A DNA stretch of 64,000 bases from Allantophomopsis cytisporea (taxonomy: Eukaryota; Ascomycota; Leotiomycetes; Phacidiales; Phacidiaceae): the NCBI GenBank assembly GCA_024752435.1, contig CP103037.1:496001-560000 (forward strand). Direction: 5' to 3'. Made by a program: the position numbers and the translations under genes. Shown here piece after piece: positions 34,301 to 46,437 of this stretch. Position 1 is the stretch's first letter. Each line of letters starts with the position of its first letter. Under the pieces are notes generated by a model, which made no database searches, was not told the DNA's origin, and saw only the letters and a program-made list of their open reading frames with translations.

Positions 34301-36612
34301 GTTATAAGGAATACTGACTTCCTTTGATCCGTGATGCAGTTATGGCATGTTAGAATCTGCTATGATACTTTGTATGAGCCAAGAATGAATAGAAAGCCAG
34401 CAGGATCGCCGTCAATGACCCACAATATAATACCGAGTGGAACGATTTGAAAGATGCCAAGACAAATCCTTTATCCAAGTGGTAGCATCTGATTATGATA
34501 ACAACGCCGCGAACAGTTGATTTTAAAACATACACGTGAGATGGCAAATCACAAGCTCATGACAGGGAACGGTTTAAGTCGAGCGTTTTATGGGGTTGAG
34601 TCGAAACCAAATATGTCAAGCAGAGGTCTCTAACAAATTTCTTTCGCAAGCCGTGATCGTACAGAAGTTCAAACTAAGGCTGTCATGAAGTTCTCAAGCA
34701 AGTCTCTGGAAAATACTGAGTACTGTGCTTGTGCGTATGTGAGTTTTATGGTATGACGCTGAGAAAGAAAGAATTTTGTGCTCGGGTAGAAATTTCCAAT
34801 ATTATACTATGTTTTCTCTGATCGACACTTGCTCAACAGGTACAGAGATATCTTCAGGGCTGCTGATAGCTATGAAAATAGGTTCCGAGCAGATCCCACA
34901 CCTGCTGCTGTCAATTTTGTATCTGTTCTCTGCTCCATTTGTTCCCCGTTACTCTGTAGCAGTCGTGGCCCTGATCGATGCGATAGCTCTCCGTAGTCTA
35001 ACGTATCAAGAATAGCCAAGTTTTCAACGGCTCGCCACAATTAATCTCAAAGAACTATACCCTAGCTATTTTTATGGCTTGTGCAGAGCTTCGCTCTTGT
35101 ATGTTGCATTCGTAGCTTGAGGTTACGTTGCATGGCATAAGTTGAAGGTCTAAATCAATTTCCAACTATATTGGGCATCCTACTACCCTGAATTGGAAAA
35201 AACCAGAGGTTTTTTATGGAGTCTTTTCTGTGTTGGAGGACCATATCTGATTTTGTTGTTTTGTCCACTGATGCAATGGTGAACTGAATCGATAGACAGC
35301 ATAGCTCTTGTTATGTACATAACTTTTCGATTGATACGATATTATAGATAGATATGTGCAGGACTTCGTGTCACAGTATCAACGAATGAGATCCCTGCAC
35401 ACCTGAGAATCAAGCAGCCAAATGAGAAGGTCAAGTGGAAGATATACGGTTGTTGGGATACGTAAGCTGAATTCGCGGCTTAACATGGCATTAGTCAGCT
35501 AATGTTGGCGATACTTTGGCGTTTGTAAGATTTTTGATTCCAATAGAGGGAGAAAAGCCTATTGCATAAGTACTAGGACGTTATTCCTTGCACCAGGTCC
35601 ACATAATGAAGAACTTTTCATAGCTCGAATGAATGAGCTATTTGGTCGTTAAAGTGTGTGTAACAACAGAACTATTGGCATCGAACTTTTCTACTAACTC
35701 ATGCATTTTTAACCTGCAGTCTATACTTGTGTCTGCCTCGTAGTCCTTCAATAAAGGTCATTATATTCCCTACTGATCTGTCATTTCAAGTGATATTTTC
35801 CGGTTCGTCGACCTACTCCAAGATAGTACCATCAACTTGAACAGACGCACTTGGAATTGCTTATCTGGCGGTGTACTATATTGGTCTCTACTCCGTAGTT
35901 CAAGGCTATGCTATTCTCTTACGGCCATCGCTTGCACCATGCTATCCAATAGTATAGGATTTCCTTGTATCGCCATCACATTCTGAGCGACGTCTACAAG
36001 TTGACATAGATCAATATTATCCTCCGTGCCTAGGAAGACGAATGACGTTTCACTATCTATTTCAAACTGTTAGTATTTTTAATCTTTATACTATTGATAC
36101 CGACTAAAGAAGATGACTGACTAATTTGAAAGCACGAGTGAGTCTTCCATTAATTCTGATTGGATTACCAATGCGGATGAGGAGATATTCGTGTGAGTAC
36201 AACGTAGCCAGCTTATTTGAGCAAAGCCGTAGGCTCCCAAATTTTGTACTGGTCTGCCTCTAAAACACCTCTGGGAGAAATAGCCATGTTGTTATTATGA
36301 ATCTGCCCCAGCCCGGAGTTTACACCGGAGGCTCAACACCGGACTTCGGAGAAGGCTGGATTAAGATCATCGTATCTTTTGAACTTGGAGTTTGTCTGAC
36401 AATATCTGGTCCGTGCGTTTTTGCACAAATCATAGAACTCCTCCATATGGTATTTTTCAGACTACATGCAGATGCAGGACAGTAAACACATATGCGTGTG
36501 ATTCTTAAATGGCTATAGCTCTGTTTAAAAAATAAGTTATTCCATTATTAATTTGCGGGCTCACTCTTTCTGCTAAACAGTTTTATAAACATCTGCATTA
36601 ACAAAGACCATC
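31383..36612. other. Five-kilobase gene-free AT-rich stretch
   Basis: No open frame here has a domain, a consistent splice pattern or a signal peptide; the longest are about 100 codons and overlap on both strands (for example 32339-32650 and 33540-33791). A tight inverted repeat sits at 33474-33492 and a short tandem duplication (ATAATCAATTC) near 32862-32885. It could be decayed sequence, but no ancestor is recognisable. Confidence 0.5.
33474..33492. repeat. Perfect 8-bp inverted repeat with 3-nt loop
   Basis: CAAAACTT, loop GCG, AAGTTTTG. It lies in gene-free DNA, 20 bp after a GC-rich GGGTGCGGGCCG patch. It could fold as a small hairpin; no flanking gene explains it. Confidence 0.5.
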
Positions 36613-37682
36613 ATGCTGGCCACCAAGACTATTGTAGCTGCTCCTCACACTGCAGTTCTTCCAGCCTTAACTCCATTCACAGGAAGAGAGGGAGTCTTCT
36701 TGCTTCCGCACGATCAGAACGAGGTTGAACGATTACAAAAACAGCATCAGTTCATCAAAACAGCGTGCAATGACAAGCAAATTCCAGCTCAATTACTTCC
36801 CGGATCTAAAGTACTGGACTCTGGGTGTGCAGATGGTAAGTAGTGCCAAAAAGCGTGACGAGGATCATAGAACCATGAACTAGGACAGTACAAAGGTTGA
36901 CAACTTATTCAGGCACCTGGCTTGCCGACCTCAATGAATTCCATTCGGGAAATCTAAGTGTTCACGGAATTGATATTAGTGATAGTATTTTCCGCAAGAA
37001 TGCATTTGTTGATCTCAAGGCTCACGATATCCGCAATCCATTTCCAGCATCATGGGGCTGGAAAGATAAGTTCGATCTTGTGCATCAGCGGTGGCTTGTA
37101 TGGGGGCTTCGTAAGTCTGAATGGCAAGCTGTCGTGCACAATCTTGTCGACGTTGTCAAACCAGGTGGCCACATCCAGTTGGTCGAAGCTCAATGGATCC
37201 TCGACGACGTTCCTAAAGACTGTCCCGAGCAGAGAAAATTGAACTTGGTGCAAACATGGGCCTGTGAGTCTGCTGGATTGGATATTCACATCGAAAACAG
37301 ACTTGAGTCATTTCTAAGAAAGGAAGGTATCAGGGACATTGAAGTCCAAACATTTGATCTCGGGTATGGTGCACAATCCAAGAACAAGGAGGATAGGTTC
37401 TGGACTGCAGAGTTACTCCTGGAGAGCATTCGTCCTCTTGCTTTCCATATGAATGGTAAGGAGTTCCTTACTAAACGTTGAATTTTTGATACATTGCTGA
37501 TCTTTCTGTTTGCAGAGAATGGTATCCCAGGTGTCGCAGACACCCCAGAGCAGTATTTCTCATGGCTGGACAGATTAGTTGATGAAGTAAAAAACAAAGG
37601 TTATACACCAAAGGTAAAGTGGGTACGTGGTCGAAAGGATTCAGCTACCAAGATGTATGAAGATATCTTCTTGAGGTGGTGA
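36613..37682 (+). CDS. SAM-dependent methyltransferase (class I, LaeA/TAM-like)
   Basis: Three exons (36613-36835, 36913-37455, 37516-37682) give 310 aa. The Rossmann core has motif I VLDSGCADGTW (residues about 67-77), an acidic end of beta-2 in VHGIDISDS, the motif II region HDIRNPFPASWGWKDKFDLVHQR, and the post-motif VKPGGHIQLVEAQWILDD. The sequence VHQRWLVWGL resembles the VHQR segment of small fungal secondary-metabolism O-methyltransferases and LaeA-like proteins. No N-terminal targeting signal is seen, so it should be cytosolic. Neighbours are 5 kb and 3 kb away. Small-molecule methylation is the likely reaction, substrate unknown. A TATAAA at 36584-36589 is only 24 bp before the ATG. 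Confidence 0.87.
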
Positions 37683-40470
37683 AGACGCCAAATGATGCTC
37701 TGAAATGTTGAAGCATCAGCTGAATTTTCAAATGACCAACAGACAAACAAAGACAACTTATGATATAAACCGGAAAGGTTCCACAACTATTTCGTGATAT
37801 CAATCTCAAATTTCACTAGTACATCATTGACCAGTTCATGAGTGTTCAGCAATCACATTGAATGTTTGTTGATGTTGATGTTGTACGTGAAACGGTATCC
37901 CAAACTGACTACCTCCGGGACACTTGACCGTATATGTCTTTAGCGCCGGAGGCTATCATCAAAATTATGACGTCAAGGAGGCATGGAAGCCGGAAAATAG
38001 TTTGACCGGTATGATATGACCGAAGAGCGAAGTGAAGTCCACGATGTTGAGATCTAGCCCGGAAAACGGCATGTTGGTTGTTGCGAAATCGCTATATCCG
38101 ACACTGAGTTTTCAGTCATGCAGAGGTAAGGGGTCTGATGTTGGTTTTTCTTTTCTGTATATACGGCCTCTTCAGCTATCATTCTTAATTCCTCTTCCTT
38201 TCCTGCAAGACCTTACCGATGCTGTACATTCTTTTGACCTGCGAGTGATTATATATTGCTTCCGGCACATAATTGTGTGCAAGAGAGATGAAGATAATCA
38301 GAATCGTAAGACGTGTTTCTGGGAACATAAGTCATATAAGTATGTTAACGGCGCAACATCTCCAGTAAGTCTCAACTGTCTTAATATCTCTAGTGTTTTT
38401 ATTCACGACATCAACATGTCTGTATAGTCGACCAATTTCTTATCTAAAGTCGGCATTACATACACTAACATTTTTCAAGGCATGGTAGCTTGGCTCTTCG
38501 GTAAAGCATTGGTCCTCTCGAGCAACTGTCAAAGTCTGTGGCGACGCAATGTATTTCGAGATTACTAGATCAAGTTACTTGTCTTTGGACGTTTGCTAAG
38601 GGGTCAGGATACTGTCACTATGGCAGCATGCATGACAAACTCTCATCGGATTACTCCTCCAAGTGGTATATGCTAACCTAATAAGCTACGCATTTTTCTG
38701 CAGCCGAGTTCACGATAGCGCAGGATTACGACATCATATCAAGCAATAGTTTGACGATCTTTTTGGAAGTCAAGCAACTCAAGCTTTCTAGCTTGATCCG
38801 ATGGTCACGTTTCTGCAGCACCATACAGCATCATACCAACAATTGGCTTCATCTTTTTTTTCGAATACAGATAACGAGCTTGGTTCGAAACCATCGACAC
38901 GATGGAAACCATACGTTTTGATATGCTACTTCTTTTGTGGCATCTTATCGTGGTCATCGACCTGAATGTCCCATTCCCAAGAATCGAAGGAAACATGGTC
39001 ACTTCGCCTCGCTGTCGCAGATGTTTCGATATTCCTACTTTACTTCATGTGTGTACCTCCACGGATAGTCACATCTTAAAAGTAAAATAGGAAGATCGCA
39101 GCTGGGTTGTTATACGTACTCATTCCCAAACAGGTGATCTTATCTTTCGATCTTCAGTTCGCCAAGCAAAACTATACACCCGACTCAGCAACACATAATC
39201 TTTAAGGTTTATTCTCTTCGATACAATAGCTCTTTCCCACTCGGTACGCTTTGGCATATTCCACACCTTTCATCAACCTTCCATTGGCCCGGATAAGGTT
39301 TCAAATGGCACGGTAGTCTGGTAAATCATTACCACTGCAGCCAGTGAACATTGGAGATAACTTCATACGTTTCAACAAAATCGTCACCTCATGCAAAGAC
39401 AATGAGCTCATATTTGCTTAATATCATATATCGAGGATCATTTCTGCAGACGTTCCAGTATTGACAGGTGAGTGATCTCGTGCAGAGTCGACTTGAAAAG
39501 CGAAGATGGGCATATCCTATATTCAAGTAATGGCACTCACGAATCCACTTTCAATTCCTGACTGCTTTCTATACTTCTGAGTAAGGAATCTATAGACTCG
39601 TATCCGCTTTTCCACAACTTCACTCCTTTGCTCCTTTGTTCCGCTCCGAGACTTGCAGCATAACTCAATTTGGTTATACAACTTCCACATCGCAAGTCTC
39701 GGTTCAACTTCAGCGTCGTACCGAGCATCCGAACTCGATGAATCTTCAATCTTGAAAGCAAATGATTGATTACGGCGCAGAACGAATGTAGCTATGCTCA
39801 TTTAGGTAAGGATACCGCTCATACCCGGATTGACTTGGCTTTCCGCGACGAAGTCAATTTAAGCCCGCCTATGTTGCTGAAATGATTGGACTGAACGTCC
39901 TCTCGTCTCCTTATTGTAAGTCGGCGGATGACGAGATCACAGGAGGCGGCCAACGGTGTATTGTATGCGCGGCGCATGAACACTAGGAAGGTCATGGCTG
40001 GCCACCAAGTCCAGCGGGTGATTCAGATGGCGAGAAAGCTACTAGCTACCCGCTGATGATTATTCAAGAAAGCTTCGACATGGAAATTATGATCTAGGCG
40101 AGTTTCGGGCGTTAGAGACGCCTTTACATCTTTTGACATTACATTGCATCCTTCAATGCCCATCCCGACTCTAATTTGCCACAAATATCCAAAAAGAGAT
40201 TGATCCAAATCAATATTTTGATGTGGCAGATGATGGATGAAGGAGGCATCCGCTGTCGAGATCCATCAAACAGCGCATGTGGCTTTGACAGTGCTGAATC
40301 ATATTTTGAACTTTAGAGGCATACTGTTTCATTGGATACTAGTTGTTTTGATGATAAGGGAAAAGTATAAATGAACTGGCTTTGTACTTATTTTGTGCTA
40401 TGCTCCCGTGTTACATGGTCCCATGAATTGCTCACTTCCCACCAATGTTAAGTATCCACAGCCTCCACAA

Positions 40471-40480
40471 CCCCTAGGGG
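40471..40480. promoter_or_regulatory. Palindromic CCCCTAGGGG (paired STRE-like half sites)
   Basis: A perfect 10-bp palindrome made of two AGGGG/CCCCT stress-response-element cores, about 285 bp upstream of the regulator ATG. AGGGG is the target of Msn2/4-like zinc-finger factors. Function is inference. Confidence 0.4.
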
Positions 40481-40593
40481 TCCAGGGTGCCAGGGTCCCC
40501 TCCACCGGCTCTCACAAAGCTAGATATCTCGCTAAGACTTTAGGGATCTGCGCGTCCTTCGGGCTTGGCGACGGAAGGCTGAAGTGGCATCAG

Positions 40594-40617
40594 CCTCGCA
40601 TTACATTGAGTGCGAGG
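40594..40617. repeat. 7-bp inverted repeat upstream of regulator
   Basis: CCTCGCA, a 10-nt loop, then TGCGAGG. It lies about 150 bp before the regulator ATG, in the GC-rich patch, and could be a dyad operator or a leader hairpin. Confidence 0.4.
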
Positions 40618-40764
40618 TCTGCGACACTATTCATCACCGTAATCGCTTCTTGAAAGTATGTAAAATATTCATTTGTTCAATATATACTCTCTCAATTCTC
40701 TTCTGCCATAACACCATCACTTTTGTTTATTGCTTGTCAATTCGTCATTGTTTACGTGGAAATT

Positions 40765-42642
40765 ATGAGTGACACCACAGAGGCATACTTCCAATGCAAG
40801 TACTGTTTGAGGGCATATGAACGCAGTATGACCACTCCGTTCTCATCGATATTAGATGTTCTTTCTAGAGTTCGACTGACATTTTATAGCTGATCTACTG
40901 AGTCGTCATCAACGTCGTTGCAATATGACTGGCCGCGTTTCTAAGCAGAAGGCGTGCAGCAACTGTGTGCGAACAAAATCCAAGTGTTCCTTCACTCAAC
41001 CCATCTGCCATCGCTGTTCAAAACGAAATGAGCCTTGCGAGTATCCAAAGTTGATATCTGCGACCAACCGAGGAAGAGTTAACAGTTCGAGCGCGTCGAG
41101 TGAAGTTGCTAAAGATCATGATTGGAGCGGGAAAAGTACTCCTCCCACGCGAGTTGAGGACATTGGCCATACTACCATCGATATTGGCCTTCCTTCGCCG
41201 CCATCAGTCTCTTCGAGATTAGAGTCCTCTGAGTTAGATTGGAACCTCGATGCAGGTCTTATGGATCAATCCTTTTGGTTACGTCTGAACGAAAATCCTC
41301 CAGGCACGCTTTCACCAACCGGCAGTATTCATTCGATGCCTATGAGTGCCCAGATACCTTTGCAGTCCCCTGGAGCCGACGCTATGATGCAACAAGATAT
41401 GATTCATCCATTTGGAGGTCAATTTTCTCCAAACTCTCATAGAGATCGAGACCACAGCAATGACATCCTAAACCAATGGCATCTCATTACGAATGAAAAC
41501 GCCAACTTTGCCCTGATGGATCTTGACATGGCTCATCGGCACTCGATATCAGAAGCCTCTGAGTCTCACATACTCAGGGATCTTCCAGGTACTGAGAACA
41601 TCCCTACCAACTCTAGGGAAACTTCTAGCTATGCTCACAACCAACCCTCGACTCTTGGTTCGATTAGTCCTCCGATTTCTCCCAGCACCATCGCGAGCCG
41701 AAACTTCAACTACAGTACCCTATTAAGAATCGTTAAGAACTATGTAAATTTATTACAGAGCGATGATTATCGCTCGCCATTCATTCACCCCGAACTTTAT
41801 CACGGCACTCATCAGCACTTGTCATCCATGCAGAAAAGCAGTATGGCAACCTGTTCTGCTGCAGCATTGGCCAATAGGAGGAGCAAGCAATTTGCGCGGA
41901 AGGCAATTGCAGCTGAGAGGGAAAGGCTCGTGCACGATTTTGTAAGTTTTTGCCATCTTAGAGCAAATATATATGAAACAGCGACTGACAAGAGCAGCAT
42001 TTGTATTCATCTCTCCAGGAATGGGACGCCCTACATGCCATGTGTATCTACCAAATTACTGATTTAGTCGACATACACGAAGAAGCCGATTGGAAGCCAG
42101 GGGTGAATCCTTCGTGGCTGCACATTCCCTTCCTACTCAAGGTAAGTCACTCATCCCAACTAATTAATGCCGCTTGTTTCGCTAATGTGCTCTAAAAGAT
42201 GACCCGCCGCTTCCGTCACAACCATTCAGAGAACCCCGCAAAAAACTCTCCGCCTCTAGACACTCCAAATGTTGACTGGCTCACCTGGACAATCAAGGAA
42301 ACCGTTCTGCGTACAATTTTTCTGGTTCACTTCATCAACGAAGCAACAGGCCATCTCTACGACGTTGTGTCCCCTTACTACGAGCCTCTCGATTCTGAAG
42401 GTTTCCTCAATATGGCACTGCCCGCGCCTCGTGCTATGTGGGAAGCTACAACGGCTGAGGAGTGGAGGATGCAGAAGGAGAGATGCCGGTGGGTAGATGG
42501 CAAGATGACTGTCAGGTTGTTGCTCGAGGCTGATGATCGGACCCTTGATGGTTACGTTGGCGGTATTCCTGGTGTCGGTGACTCCAAGGAATTGACGGAT
42601 TTAATCATCGCTTGTGGGTTGCTTGCGAGAGGCTCAGGATGA
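40765..42642 (+). CDS. Dual-finger transcription factor: C2HC zinc finger plus Zn2Cys6 cluster
   Basis: Four exons (40765-40825, about 40890-41941, 42019-42141, 42199-42642) give about 559 aa. Exon 1 and the start of exon 2 build one zinc finger, Cys11-x2-Cys14-x12-His27-x3-Cys31 (CKYCLRAYERTDLLSRHQRRC). It is followed after eleven residues by a zinc cluster (CSNCVRTKSKC, CHRCSKRNEPC). Such C2H2/C2HC plus Zn2Cys6 proteins are a filamentous-ascomycete class. A Ser/Pro-rich acidic linker (residues about 75-280) precedes a helical domain with EWDALHAMCIYQITDLVD and KETVLRTIFLVHFINEA. The ATG at 40925 would drop the first finger; I prefer 40765 because the intron between completes the finger. The exact exon 2 acceptor is uncertain by a couple of bases. 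Targets are unknown; the nearest gene is the methyltransferase 3 kb upstream. Confidence 0.82.
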
Positions 42643-45600
42643 AGATTTATTTTTATGCGTTTACGACAGTTCATGATCAGGTAGCATAAGTTTGAGCAAG
42701 GCATACGTTACGAGAATTGCTAGATTATCCAAACACTAGAAAGATGATAGATACCATGGAATTTTCAGCTTCAATTAGACTCATTAGATGCCATTTGTTC
42801 AATATTCCTTTGACCAGCGACGTTCGTGGAGGCGCATCTTTTGAATACGGCAGTAGTAATCACAAGTCCATCAGTATAACGACGCAGTCCATAAGTGATT
42901 GATCTGCCAGACCACCAGGTATCGAGTTTCACCGCTCAAGGGTGTCCCTTACCGCACATACCCCGATCTCTCAATACCTCTCTAACGTTCATAACATGGA
43001 ATCCACATCGGAGAGTTGCATCCCGCACGAAGTAGTCTCCTGAATCCTGTCTCGTGATACGCATCAGTTTTGGAATGAAGACACAGAATCGTGAAGCAAT
43101 ACCGGCGCGGCCACAATACCTGCTCACGACTGTCGATCTCGCAAAGTACCGTGCTGGACTAACCCCATTAGACCCGAAGGCGGGTTCCCGAGAGGACATG
43201 GAATCCCTGTCAACATACCAATCGTGTAAACTTGTGCACATCGGTGTCCAGAGTTCGAAACTGTACTCCAAGTCTGCACAACATTGCAGTTGTGATGTCG
43301 TGACAATGAGACCGTCTGTGCTTTTACGAATGGGCCCCGAGACCAATCACTTTACGAAATGAACGTTTTGAATTCTCAGGATACTGGAGAAATGGGCTGG
43401 TGGGGAATGGAGACTTGGGGATAGATTGCTAACGATACGATACGACAGTCGGTAAGGGACGTTCAAATGTACGATGGTGCTGGGTCGATAGGTGGGTTAA
43501 GGTAGCATTGAGGTGATTCTACAGCCCCATAGAAGAAAAGTGCGGAGCGAGAAATAGAGCGAGTTGGTGAGTGCGAAAGAGTGGGTGAATTGGAGTCTTC
43601 TCAAGGCCACGATCTTGAATGGCTGTGGAAGCATCAACGCAGGTACATACCTTTGTCTGTTATTTATTGCAGCCATTAGGACCCCCAACAATGGGTAAAG
43701 TGAGCCTCTCGATTACTCAACTGAACATCCTCACCTATTCCAACGGTCACGGAGAACAAATACGTCAAAGGCGTACATAAGCAACGTCCGATTTCATAGT
43801 TCCCGTGCTCAAGCTTCTGACAGCCAGCTAAAGGACCCCATTATCAATCTATCACTTCCTCCCGCAGACCCTGACCTCGTTATGCGAACATTACAAGGAC
43901 ATCCCGAGGCGCGACGACGCCTGTTCAGCACGCTCGGTCGTGGGAACGAGCTCTGACTTTGCCTTAGACTTTGGTGCATCGATAGCTCTTTGCCCAGCAA
44001 AGTAATTCCCTGAAGTACATCTACTGGCGCACAGCTAGACATCGTGGAGTAATTCTCCTCCGACTATGCAGATCGGCACTTCTACCATATGTCCGATTTT
44101 CTGTCTTCAAGGCATTTGACGATTTCAAGCTATGCCGAACGGTCCGGTCCGAACACTTGGCAGGTGAAGTCTGTGCTTGAACCTTAAATGGTGGATGTAA
44201 ATGTCTCCCGGTCCGTAGCTCTTTGTATCTTGCATATTTCAGGTTGTGCAGGATCTGGCATATCCGATTCTGCCTCTCGTATCTCATCTCATACTGCATA
44301 TACATGCTGGGCATATCGATGCAAATCAAGCGTTCCTTGTGTATAGTATGCACGTAAGGTCGGTAGAATTCCACAGTAAGAGTGATTTGCTGCACGTTGC
44401 TTCGCATGATCGTCTTCGAAGTGTGTTTCGGTGTTTGAAGATTTCCCAAAGACCGTGCAAGGCAGCGGTTAACTTCAACGTTCCTGGCTGGCCTTGTGGA
44501 GCCAAATCTGGTAGACTAGGCAGATTAACGTATGCACGATGAATACGTGGTGTGCGGTCTTTGACAACTTGCAGTGCTGTATGCTGTTTCATGGTGATGC
44601 CTCAAGCCTTGCTAAGATAGGAAATATCTGCGCGACAAGACCGACAGGGCTTGCTCAGACATAGTTGAAAGCCGAAAATACGTCCGCGCTACACATGCTA
44701 CTTCATTGCATGTATAGACTTTTTTTTTGGAATCGTGTGTTTGCTGGGGGAGATGACAGGGTAGATAGACCAATGGAAAGATTCACGTCAGTCTGTAGCT
44801 TCGGTTGATAGGGGCAAGGGAATCAACTGGGCTGAGCATTTAGATTCAAGTAGTCAATGTGGTAGGCTGTGATTAACAGGGGAACATTGACAGATCACCT
44901 TGTAGGGTGTTTTTGCTTCCACGTGCGGCGGGGTGACTTGCACATACTGTGCTAGACCGCAAGAGTTGAAATGACAGAAATTATGGAGAATCGCAGATTG
45001 CGCCGCTTTTGTAATATTAACATCAGACAGCGAAGTGAGGCGTGAAGTGTATCACTGAGAACTTCGATCCTTACGCCACGGGCGTCCAACCATACGCAGA
45101 TGTTTAAGCTTGATCTTCAAAATTTTGATTTTGTAGGCTGATGCTTGTTTACGACTTTTCATAAGGGAAACGGTGTGGAAAGTCAGCCATCATACCACTT
45201 TTGTTACACACCTATTGGTTTTCTCTAAGATCAAAAGATATGGCTATTTGGCTTGTTGTTATTAATGAAGATATCTTAGGAAATGGTAATGCCCGGCGTG
45301 ACCATGGTAATCAAGAGATAGATAAGCTTATGATACTCTCACCAGCAGTGAAAACGTCGAAAAAACATAGTGTCACCTTCATCGACAGGATAACATCGAA
45401 TACTAGATAGGCGAAACATGTGGTTCAATAACTAGTTGTCTGAATTGAACAGAGGCCAGCGACGGTAATGTGAGTGTACTGGGCATTAAGTAAACCTCTT
45501 TTGATATTCTATGTCAAATCAATTCAAGGCAAGTTACAGTAGACATTAAATCACATCGGACAATTCAATTGCACAATAGTTAGAGGGTGATAAAGGATTT

Positions 45601-45984
45601 CATTTCTTCGAGACGTTTGCCTCAAGTTCAACTCCGTCCTCAACCCTTCCTCTGTTCCCAATAAACTATACCCATCCTATCCCTGATCCAACCAATCCAT
45701 TACGAATTACCATCCGCGGCAACCTGTTTCCCAAGCCTCGCCGGCGTCATTATACCAGCGACCAAGTAATATATCGATAATCATTCTGCTCAACAGGAAC
45801 GATCAGACCAACCTCATACCTCAAACAGCCGGATCCATACCGCTGTTGCCCCGTGTCCATTGGCGATGGTGATCCCATTTTGTCACTCCTGCATCAATGC
45901 AACTCGAGAGCCACGATAGTGCGGATGGAGGAAGCAAGGGCTGATTCACCTCAAAGGACGACCGATACGTTGTATTCGTAACGG

Positions 45985-46089
45985 GAACCTGCTACACTGT
46001 CGCCGGTCGGGAGAGCCGCTTTTTTAAGACGAACTCAGGTCATGCCGAAGAGCGAGGACAGGGCCTATATGCTCGCGAGATGTAGATCA
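45985..46089 (+). repeat. Copy A of a diverged 105-bp direct repeat
   Basis: Starts GAACCTGCTACACTGTCGCC and ends GCGAGATGTAGATCA. It aligns with 46335-46437, 350 bp downstream on the same strand. Blocks of identity are separated by differences, most of the clearly aligned ones being transitions. Confidence 0.6.
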
Positions 46090-46334
46090 GGCAGGTAGGA
46101 GAAGGCCTTGCGTAAGTGATAACGCTCAGCCAGGTTTTGTTGATCGATGAAGTTTGGACGGGTCAGGAACGGAACCGACAGTCGACCAGTCGATCGATAA
46201 ACATACCCCATCGTATGCCAAACAGCCCAAGGCGTATTCCTTTCATAGTGGCGCACTTGTATACTCTTGGATGCAGTATGGGGACCGCGCAAGACTTCCA
46301 GGGCCAGAGAGATAGTTTCGGCGGGTCGGGCTGA

Positions 46335-46437
46335 GAACCTGCTACATTGTCGTCGATTGATAGAGATGGCGGAGGACCATGGAGCTCAGGTCGTGCTGGA
46401 GAATGTGCTCAGCCGATTTCTCACGCGATGTAGATCA
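46335..46437 (+). repeat. Copy B of a diverged 105-bp direct repeat
   Basis: Starts GAACCTGCTACATTGTCGTC and ends GCGATGTAGATCA. It shares ACCTGCTACAYTGTCGYCG, CTCAGGTCRTGCYGRAGA and GATGTAGATCA blocks with 45985-46089; Y and R mark transition differences. Confidence 0.6.

Larger units (their letters stand above)
37683..40764. other. Intergenic stretch with GC-rich patch before the regulator gene
   Basis: No supported gene in 37.7-40.4 kb. A minus-strand charged open frame (39523-39801) has no known motif. From about 40,440 to 40,640 the sequence becomes GC-rich and holds a perfect palindrome and a hairpin (listed separately), probably promoter or 5' leader of the regulator starting near 40,765. 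GGTTCGAAACC near 38,880 resembles a tRNA T-arm but no tRNA folds around it. Confidence 0.5.

Noticed and set aside
38876..38890. GGTTCGAAACC as the T-arm of a tRNA
   Set aside because: No matching acceptor stem, D-arm or anticodon arm can be placed around it on either strand.
39523..39801. Charged minus-strand open frame (FAFKIEDSSSSDARYDAEVE)
   Set aside because: Looks protein-like in composition but no family, partner exon or regulatory context supports a gene.
43054..44592. Overlapping open frames on both strands around 43-44.6 kb
   Set aside because: Both strands are equally open, with no motif or family resemblance; treated as chance frames.
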